DNA from: Telmatactis stephensoni
Taxonomy: Eukaryota > Cnidaria > Anthozoa > Actiniaria > Isophelliidae
NCBI GenBank assembly: GCA_029948255.1
Contig: JALIZF010001633.1
Coordinates: forward strand, 439,001 to 503,000
Length of the DNA stretch: 64,000 bases
Reading direction: 5' to 3'
Position 1 is the stretch's first letter. The number at the start of each line of letters is the position of its first letter. The notes beneath the pieces are model-generated. The model saw only the letters and a program-made list of their open reading frames with translations. It made no database searches and had not been told where the DNA came from. Of the stretch, positions 25,701-36,430 are shown in pieces. The translations under genes were made by a program, and so were the position numbers.

Positions 25701-28700
25701 TAGCACAGGCTAGAGAACAAGAATGTGCGTTGGCGTCACAACAACAAGAAGGTGCATTGCAAGGTGAAGATCAGGAAGTAACGCAAGCTAGACAAGAACA
25801 GGATGGAGATACACCGCAAGAACAAGAGGAAGAATTTGTGTCAGCTTTATCAGAACCGGATCTAGCGCGAAACGAAGAACAGGAAGTAACGCAAGCTACA
25901 CAAAAACAGGAAGTAGTACAAGATAACGAACAGGAAATAACGCAAGTTTCACAGGAGCGTGATCTAGCGCAAAATGATCAACAAGAATCTGCGTTAGTAA
26001 CACAACAACAAGGTGTGTTGCAAGGTGAAGACCAGGAAGTAGCGCAAGCTGGACAAGAACAGGATGTAACGCGATATAACAAACCGGAAGTAGATCAAGA
26101 TAAAGAACTGGACGTGACGCAAGCAATCCAAGAACAAGAAGCTGTAGTGCACGAAAAAGAGGAAGATTTAATACCATCTTCACCAGAACAGAATGTAGCA
26201 CAAAAGAATAAAGAATGGAAAGTAACGCAAGCCAAACAACAACAACAACAACAACAACAGGGATTAGCGCAAGATGAAGAACAGGAAGTGACGCAAGCTA
26301 CACAAGGACAGGATGTAACGCAAGATAAAGAACAGGAAATAAAGCAAGATAAAGAACTGAATGTAACAAAAGCAACCCAGGAACAAGATGTAGCGCAAGA
26401 AAAAGAGAAAGAATCACAAAAGCAGGATCTATGGCAGGATCGAGAACAGAAAGTAACGCAAGCTACACAACAACGGGATGTAACGGAAGATAAAGAACAG
26501 GAAGTAACGAACGAACTGGACGATATAAAAACAACACAAGAACAAGATATAGCTCATGGGGAAGATAAACAATTTGCACCTGTTTTATCAGAATGGAATG
26601 TAGCAGAAGAACAGGAAGTAACGCAAGATACACAAAAACAAGATGTAACGCAAGATAAAGAACTGGAAATATCGCAAGCTATACAAGAACAGGATGTAGA
26701 GCGAGAAAAAGAGAAAGAACTTGTGCCAGCTTCTTCAGAACGGGATGTAGAGCAAGAGCAGGGAGAACGGAAAGTTTCACAAGTTTCTCAAAAACAGGAT
26801 CTAGTCCAAGATAAAGAACAAGAACCTGCGTTTGTACAGCAAACTACACAAGAAGAGGATGTAACGCAATGTGAAGAACAGGAAGTACCTCACGCTAAAC
26901 AAGAACATGAAGTAACGCAAGGTAAAGAACAGGAAGTAATGCAAGCTGCACAAGAACAGGATGTACCGCAAGTTACACAAGAACAGCAAGGTGAAGAACA
27001 GGAAGTAATGGAAGCTACACAAGAACAGGATGTAACGCAAGGTGAAGAACAGGAAGTAATGCAATCTATAGAAAAACAAGATGTAACGCAAGTTATAGAT
27101 GATCATGTTCAAATGCGAGAAGTTACAGAAGATGAAACTCAAGATAAAGAAGTAGCACAAGTCATAGAAGAATTGATAAAGGTAGTTACCCAAGAACAAA
27201 ACGAACAACAACTACTACAAACTATAGAACAAGACTTATTGCAAGGTGCACAACAAGAGTTAATGCATTATAAGGATGTAATGCGAGATACAGTCAAACT
27301 ATGTGAAAAGCAAGAAGCAGAAGAATCAAATGAGATGGAAGTTATTGAAGAACAAAAAGTAACGCAATGTCAACAGGATGTAACGCTTACGACTAGAGAA
27401 TCAAATGTGACACCAGATGAGGAACAACTTATAATGCGAGAAGGACAGATGTTCACGCAACGAATGGTCACGCGTGGGAAAATAACAATTGAAATGCAAG
27501 AAAATGAACAAAAACTTGATGTTAATATTTGTACACAAAAACAAACAGATGCTCACGATAATGTGCCTGAAGATTCAACAGATGTAAATCAGGAAAGAAA
27601 ACCTAAAGTAACACAGGACACAGGACAAGTAACGCAAGACGAAACTAAGGATGTAATACACGAAGAAAGTGAAAAAGTAACAATAGCTAAGGAACTCCCG
27701 GTTGCGCACATTGACAAAGAAAGTCAAGAAACAAATTATGTAACGTGTGCACACGTGACTCAAGATGATGATACTTGTGAAGTCATTTCACAAAAAGAGA
27801 CGATGGACATGACAACAAACCAAACACTTCAACATGTTGATCACACAGACAACTTAACATGTGGCAGTAAAGATCAACTACAGGAAGAGTTAAGTAACAT
27901 AAGTGTAGTCCAGGAAACTGCAGAGGAAACACAAAAACAGATAAAAGTACGAGATAGTCCTCTAAAGATTGCAATTGTAATAATTATGAAAAAAGTAGCG
28001 GTACAAGAGGAAACACAAGATATAACACATGGACTTGTGACGGCACAACAAACTGATAGTACACATGATGTAAACCAGGATAAATCACAGCAACAAGAAA
28101 CCATGGTAACTATTTTAGACAAACAAGCCGTAGAGAGTGTTGATGAAACCATAGAAACTAACGGTAATATCACTATGGAAACCACTGACAAAGTCATAGA
28201 AACCATTGATGATACCATGGGAACCATAGAAGAAACTATAGAAACCACCGACGAAGCCATCGAAACCATTGATGATATCATGGAAACCATTGAAGAAACT
28301 TTGGAAACAACCGACGAAGCCATAGAAACTATTGATGATATCATGGAAACTATTGAAGAAACTGTGGAAACAACCGACGAAGCCATAGAAACTATTGATG
28401 ATACCATGGAAACCATCGAAAAAACCTTAGAAACCATCAATAAAACGATGACGCCTTACCAAGAAAACAAGGAAACCATAGATGAAACCATGGAAAACAT
28501 TGAGAAAACCATGGAAACCATCAAAGAAACTATGGAAACCAATGAAACCATGGAAACTATCAATGAAACTGTGGAAAGTTTAGATAAAACCGACGATAAA
28601 AATCAGGATTGTCTTAAACCAGAAGAACCAAACAGTGATGATCAAGAGCAAAAGGGATTTATGAGTGCTGTAAGAGAAGACTTTGATAATAAACATGAAA

Positions 28701-31700
28701 GAACAGAAGTGGATGAAAGCAATGAGGGCGAAGAAGATTATATTTTTGACAAACTGGAAGAGCAACTTAATCAAACAATTGCAGAGTTAGAATGTTTTGC
28801 TCAAGGGCAGACAGACAATGATAGCACCAACAATGATGGCTTATCAACAGAAAATGGAATAAGTCAATTGCAGATCCTTGGAAGGATCAGCGAGGAAGAT
28901 GAACACAACGATTATCAAAACAAAACATGGATGGACTTAAGTTTACCATCTCAACAAAATGATATGGATCCACTTGAAAAACCTGACGAAGATGAATGGA
29001 AACAAAAGGAGGAAGATCAAGTCAACCTAGACGTTAAGGAAAGTAACGATAGTGTTTTCGACTCGGAAAACACGCAGACCGACAGAGACGAAGAGAAAGA
29101 GAACCGCATTCGTTCATTTGAAATGCTTGTTCATCTCGAAACTATCATCAAAGAGTTAGAGATTTATCGCAGCGAGCAGACCAAGCTACAAGAATCATTC
29201 AATAAGTGTGTAAATGAAGCCATGAGTAATCTAATATCTATGACTTTTGCTATTAAAACCATGGAACAAAACATGAATGAAAAAATAAAAAAAGCTCACG
29301 ACGAACTCAAGGAGTGCTGTGGAAGTCTGGAAACTACTACTGTTAAAAACGTTGCCATAGAAACGCTTTTAAAAAGCTACAGTTTCACTCAAAACCAGTT
29401 CGATGAACTAAAACAACGCGTAAGAAACCTGGAGGAAGTCTTTATAGCCCTGAACATCCGGGAAATTAAAGAAAGAGCCGCTAATGAAGTGTCAGCGGAG
29501 ATAAACGGGATTGATAGGCGCATGCGCTTCACTGAAAGTGACGTCAGTGATCTAAGGCTGCGAGTGACTGAACTTGAACAAGAGTGTTCGTTGTTGAGAA
29601 AGAATACAGAAACTGAGACACGACAAGCCATTGGTTTTGATTATGAACCAAGAACAGAGACAACGGAGAACTTTTCTAAGTACAATAGTAGTTGTGATGC
29701 AACGAGAAGAAAGAGCCCGAGAAATACCAGCTTTGACAAACTTAATGAAAATATATAATGCGGACTCTTACGAAAACTAACTTTGATATTATTAGTTCCT
29801 GATTTTTAATATTGGAATGTAACATTGTATTATTCTTTGAACCAAATGTTGATTTAGAGTTAAAAAACTCATTAATAATTCATAAGGCAAACACAATGAA
29901 AATCGCCACCGTGACGAGTGTCTTTAAATCTGATAAAGATTCGGCCTAATTTACATAAACTTTAACCTCGATTTTCTCCAAGATAAATGAAGATATTTTT
30001 GAATTTCTTTTAGAGAACCACTCTAATATGTGTTGGAGTTTTTTAAGCCGTATAAAGAACTCGAGATCGTGTTTTATCGGTATAAAGATCCTCGCCTACG
30101 GCTCGGATCTTTATATCCGATAAAACACTCTCTCTCGTTCTTTATACATTACTTAACAATAGATTAGACGTTCTTCGCCAAATAGATTCTACTTTCCATG
30201 CATCTTTATTCCAATAGATGCACAGGTGACGTCAAAATGTGTACAAAAAAGTACGAGGTCGAATGTTGTTCTCACCATGTTTTGACTTCACCTGTATTAA
30301 GCACAGACGTACGGAAAAATGTAATCTATTTCAACCAATCAGAGCGCGTGCAATATTCGGAGAGGTTATCCGGCGTACCTTATCCGTGTTTTAATTACAG
30401 TTCTTCACCAATCAGAGTGCTCGTTATATACCAAGTATTATATGATAAGACCTTGATGTCAAACTTAAATTGCTAGAACATTAGAGGGCTGGGTGTAGTT
30501 ATGTAGTTATGAGATATAACTGATACAGCATATGATAAGCGCAAACAAGCATATATGTGTTAGCCTGCTTACAGGCACTCTGGGCAGGGGGAGAGAGCCT
30601 GTAACCAAGCTAGATAGACGTAAACAAGTCCAGCACTATCTACATATATGTGTTAGCCTGCTTACAGGCACTCTGGGCAGGGGGAGAGAGCCTGTAACCA
30701 AGCTAGATAGACGTAAACAAGTCCAGCACTATCTACATATATGTGTTAGCCTGCTTACAGGCACTCTGGGCAGGGGGAGAGAGCCTGTAACCAAGCTAGA
30801 TAGGCGTAAACAAGTCACTAGCACTATCTACAAGATATGGAGTGATTGGTGAGATTAAGTTGTTAGTCGTGTTGACAGACGAACCAATGGATGTGATTAA
30901 ATGTGATGATGGAAGAATGGATCATACAATTACATATATAAATTACATATAATCATACAATTATATAATTATACAGTTAACAGTGCAGTTAGTACAGACT
31001 TTAAACAGCCACGCAGGGTATATTTATATCATATGATTTGTTAAAAACACAAGTTTAATATCAAATTGCAATTTTTGAAATATATGGATAATAAATTGCT
31101 CGTTTGGGATATTTTTTTTTTTCAATTAACGTTGATACAAAACTAAGAATGAAATTGCTTAAAGCAATATAATTTTAATGTTAATATTTTAAAATCAAGA
31201 TCTCGAAAAGAAAGTGTGAGGCAAAAAGGTTGAAATGTGAAAGGGATGAGAATGTAGAATGAGGGATGAAAAGTGGAAATAAGAATGAGGATTTAGTTTC
31301 ATCCTTGTCTCCCTTCCCTTTATCCCTTTCCCTTCATCGCCTCCCTCTTCTTTCCTAGCATGATAGAGTAAGAAAAGATGTGTTGATATCAGTAGTCCAT
31401 AGTTGTCATGCCAAACACAGTATGTGTTGGATTAGATCATCATTTATACATGTGGGTCACGAACTGTACATCATTTTTAGCTGTCCCTGAAGGAATCACC
31501 CAAGCTAATACAGAACAACCTACGGGACTTAAGGTAATTGGCTACGTTATTTATCATCATATTCATTATCACTATAGTGCTTTTTGTATTTTAGTACACA
31601 CGGGTTTTTTTCTTTTGCTATTTTACCGAATCTTACAGAGTGAAATAGCTAGCAATAATGCAGAGTATATAATGCATTATTTATTTAGTGCATAGGGATT

Positions 31701-34700
31701 TTACAAAGTGAAATGGCTAGCTAGCAATGATGCAGAGTATATAGTGCATAGTGCACGTTTAGATCATGCTAAAACACGCGCGCATGTCTCTGTACTGTGA
31801 TATATAAACACGATGGAAGATGTAGAGCACATAAATAGCAAGCTTAGGAACATATGGGGGGGGGGGGGGGGGGGACCGTGTGTTTTTCTTTTCCACAACC
31901 CAGTGAATTTGATAGGCATATATATACGGAGTCATAAACTTTTATTATCCATTTCTGTCAGTACTTATCTTTATCTGTCTAGATACAACCAATCTCATTA
32001 ACGTTGTCCACTAAGACACTTAGACAACGTTAATGAGATTGGCTATATCTTTTTAAAGATACAGTATTAAAATACTGTAATTAAGCAAATATCTGTTTGT
32101 TCTAATACGAATAATGGATTACTTTACTGAGAAACCGATTAAAGTTAACCCCGAGAAACTGTTGATAGCGTGCATATAGAGCTCGACCTTTGTGACATGA
32201 GCTCATTAAACTCTGCACTGATCACTGTGGGAACATCAGACTAACATTCATGTCACATTAACTCAACTCTTTGGAATTGTAACGATTTTTGTTGAAAGTA
32301 TTAGCTCCATTTCAAGTGATATGAAATATAGATGATTAATTCCGCATTTTTTAAATTGTTGCACAATTACAGTGTTTTAAGAATTTACAGTGGGCATAAA
32401 CCTGGTGTGTGCCGATACTTAGCTGAGTACTTACAGACAGTGATACTGTAGAATAACTGAAAAACCATCGCTCATGTTGTTTGCTCCTGTATATACCTAT
32501 CTGCACAAACATTGACCCTTTCAAAACCATCGAATCTAGAAGCTGAGGCCGAAATGGCGCCACTAGTAATATTTGGGTTTTCGTGTATCTTATAAATGCG
32601 CTGTATAATTGACTTTGTCTTAGTCTCTGTTTGAAACTTTCACGTGCACGCGCTTCTAATCATCCCATCAACAGATTTTTCGATGCTCATTTCGTTGTAG
32701 GTTTCTATGAATGATTTTGAAAGGATCAGTGTTTGTCGATTATTTTTACACACTGTATGTTGACTGTGTACCTGTTTCTTTTCAAACATTTTGAGAATGT
32801 CTACTAAACAGACTACTTGTTTCTTTAGATGAGTGAATACAACGCTCTTTATGACTGGCTAGAGAGCTGTAGACTATCGATTTATATCGATAACTTTGTG
32901 AAAGGTGGATTTGATATGATAAGTGTCACGGGACTAACACCTGAGGTACGTAAGGGGTCTGCCACACCCCTATAATCGTGGATTATTTTGATACACAGGA
33001 ACTCCAGGTTATTTAGACATCGCGGCAAAGTGTACCACGCATGCATGCTGCCCCAGTCTTCCTCGATGTTGGCCTCAATGAAAACATTCAGCAGTCCGCA
33101 AACAAACAAAACTTTGCCGTGAAACTCAAGAAGCCAAACTCAGTCTTCCCAAAAATGACGCTAAGGACTTTGTAGTATATTCTATAGATGACTTTCAAAA
33201 ATGGCGGCCTAGTACATGAGAACGAGGCCACAAAGGCCTTGTTACCAGAAAATAAGCGTGGCGACACTTCTATTGCTATCAAAGACGATGTATTCCACTT
33301 CCTTTTAAAATACCTATTTTATGTGCATTTTACAGGATAATCTTTATATATTTAGAATCATTTGATGCGGTGTTGATTTTGGAGGCCTTTCTGGCCTCGT
33401 TATCGTGAACAATGAGCCCGCCATTTTTGAAAGTCGTCTATTGCCTGTCTTTTCTCCCAGTACTTTTCTGTTTTCTCCCGTACTCAAAATTAAGCTCAAA
33501 GATATGATTTGGGAAAATGTAAAGAAAACATTTAAAAATCTCTCTTGGGATTCCTGTGGTCAAGACGCGCGTAAGCCCGCGAAAACTCGTGCATGCGTAG
33601 TCGTTTTGCCAGCAGCTGTCATTTATATACGCTTGTGTACCGTTGGATCCCGTTATAAAATTTAAAAAATATTTTTCTCCGTCTCGGTTTGTGTAATTAA
33701 GCCGATATTAGTTGTAGATAGAAACATGCACTGACTGTCGTTTATGCTTCTAACTGTATTCCAGGATTTGACAGCTATTAACATCACCAAAACTGGACAT
33801 CGTAAAAAGCTGCTTTCAGACGCAGCAAAACAGAAACTTCCTGAGGATGTTTTCCCGCGACAACGACCTGTAAGTACCATGATTATCGATGATGATAATG
33901 ATGAGTGATGACTGAGTCATGATGATGATGAAGTGATGATGATGATCAAACTGAGGATTATGATGGAAGTTCCTACTTTCAGTGTGCGCTTGAAAGCGAC
34001 AAAGTTTTTGAGAGAGTTCAGTTCAGTTCTAGGATAGTAATGACTTTTTATATGAATTGAAAACAGCATAAGTGATTGCTAGTTCGTGACCAATATTTAG
34101 AATTTTGGAAGGTCAGTGTATGTTCAGTTAGGATTAGATTTATAGGGATGGGTATTGGAACGCCCCCTCCCCCTGACCCTCCCTCTCCGCCGCCCCTTGC
34201 CCGGAAGATCGCTTGGCAAAAAAACAACAACATATCTTAATGTTTACATTTTGCTTTCTAGGCGGACATTATGACATGGTTACGACTAATTCACCTGGAC
34301 CAGTACATCCCACAGTTAATGGACAATGGCTTTGATGACTTGGAATTCGTACAAGACATAACAATAGAAGACCTTGATTCTATAGGAATAACTAAACCAG
34401 GACATCAGAGGAAACTCTGGTTAGCTGTTAGTGCTCTCAGTCGAGCTACTAATAATACTACCGAGAAAAAAAGCCAACCTTCGCAAGGAGAAGGCTATTT
34501 AGAGACAGACTTAGACATGGTACAAGAAAAGACAGACAAGCAAGAAAAAGAGGTCAAGAGTACAGATATTGACAGTGCGTTGTCAAGGTTACCTGCTGAT
34601 GGTGCGAGTGATGCAGGGGTTGCTGATGAAGAGGCTATTACCACCATGAGAAAGACAGAAGGACAACAGCCAAACATCTCTTGCTAATGCTGTCGCTTCT

Positions 34701-36394
34701 CTCCATATCGAGTCCTTGAACGAAACAAGAGGCAGTACCCCTGACCTTGATGCTATACTTGATTCCTTGGACGACGATCCGAACTCTTCTACCGAGACAG
34801 AACAAGAACAATCGTCAAATCAGGAAGCAACATCGGAGAAAACTGTTAGTCCTTTCAAAATATCACACTCTCGTCGTCCAAAAATCCCTCCTGAATTGAA
34901 CGCCCAGGATGAGTCTAAAAGTCTTAATGTAGGAAGCAACGAACGAAAGTCTGCCGAAGTACCAGACGAAGACCTCACGAGTCAAACACGAAGCAACGAC
35001 AGCAAATCGGATTGAAAGTGATGCCAGTATTTCTATTACGCGCGCTCGTTTTAAATCCATGGAGAATAAGCCTACAGCGTTATCCAATGAGAATCGTTTA
35101 CGTGGACTGTCATTTGATTCCAAAACATCACCCAAGAAGGACCCCTCCTCCCCCTGTTAAACCAAAGTCTTTTAAAAAGCAACCACCCAAAATTGCACCG
35201 AAACCTAACATGGGACAAGTTAAGGCTGACAAAGATAACGCAATAGTGAACAACAACACAACAGAACATCGTGGTGGAGAAACCGAGAAGAGGGAGAGTA
35301 AGTTGAGTCGTATTTGAATGATTGAAGTAAGGGTGGTAATATCGGCCGTCACCTGCGGGGTCCTGGGTTCGATACCCAGACGGGGCACTACAATGTGAGT
35401 TGAGTTTGTTAGTTCAGTTCTCTCCCTTGCTTCAAGGGTTTTTCTCTGGGTCCTCCGGTCTTCCTTCCTCAGTAAAAGCGAACTAGTGAGCTGAGAGTTG
35501 TATGCGTAGAATATTAGAATGTATTGATAGTGTGTAAGTGAGAATACAGTTAGTGCGCAAGTACTAGAAGATATTGCACACTTAAATAAAAAATTCTGAT
35601 TTTTTGAAGTTTTATTGTCACACAATATTGTCACTTTCACCATCCATCAGCATCCCGTAGAACTAACAATCGTCTTTACAGCATAAAACAGCTTTTTTGT
35701 TGACAGTGCATGCCAACCCATAAACACGTTGACTTCAACTCACTTGAATTGATGCAATTATATCCATTGCACAACTTCAATCAAGAAATTGATTGAATTA
35801 ATTGAGACATAATCATGTACAATAATCCTAATGTCGTCATGGTAACCGTCAATGACAGAAGAACCACCAAGCAACAATTAACCAACTGACCAAAGCATGA
35901 ATGACGTCACGTTACTGGAAATGGTGATGCTAAAATCATCGTATTACAACCTTGGCAACACTGCCTTTCTCGATCATTAACTTACGACACCATCTTTATA
36001 CTTTTGGCATCACAATGTCTGTCAACATCCTTAACCATCTCCACGTACCATCCTTCTATTCGTCCGTTCGTCATCCATCTGTCCATTCATTCGTTCGCTA
36101 GTCCATTCATTCATTCATTCATTCATTCATTCATTCATTCATTCATTCATTCATTCATTCATTCATTCATTCATTCATTCATTCATTCATTCATTCATTC
36201 ATTCATTCATTCATTCATTCATTCATTCATTCATTCATTCATTCATTCATTCATTCATTCATTCATTCATTCATTCATTCATTCATTCATTCATTCATTC
36301 ATTCTTTCATTCATTCATTCATTCATTCATTCATTCATTCATTCATTCATTCATTCATTCATTCATTCGTTCATTCATTCATTCATTCATTCAT

Positions 36395-36430
<36 letters not shown>

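Larger units (their letters stand above)
21581..29758 (+). pseudogene. Nested intronless gene for a giant Glu/Gln-rich coiled-coil protein, disrupted
   Basis: Lies wholly within Caskin intron 14 on the same strand. An ATG at 21581 opens an acidic coding stretch that continues for 8.2 kb, about 2,630 codons. The frame shifts +1 between 21795 and 21841, and +1 near 22093 (ACAATAGGATTT). It is then cut by a 257-bp MITE at 23395-23651. From 23654 to the stop at 29758 it is open without interruption. I see no intron signals. I do not recognise the family. The coding-like composition continues on both sides of each break, so this was one protein. Whether the gene is dead, an allele with recent lesions, or affected by assembly errors is open; the 6.1 kb undamaged frame argues for recent function. 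Confidence 0.65.

Noticed and set aside
24780..28440. Minus-strand open frames opposite the nested gene, up to 188 codons
   Set aside because: They mirror the repeat arrays of the plus-strand gene; composition is explained by reverse complement of Gln/Glu/Thr codons.
30532..30852. 106-codon open frame
   Set aside because: Produced by three 93-bp direct repeats; no start context, homology or splice evidence.
35012..35130. Frame-2 reading [14 protein letters not shown] as a possible membrane segment
   Set aside because: In this interval the frame-1 reading ([15 protein letters not shown]) continues the Caskin linker; the hydrophobic reading is a shadow.
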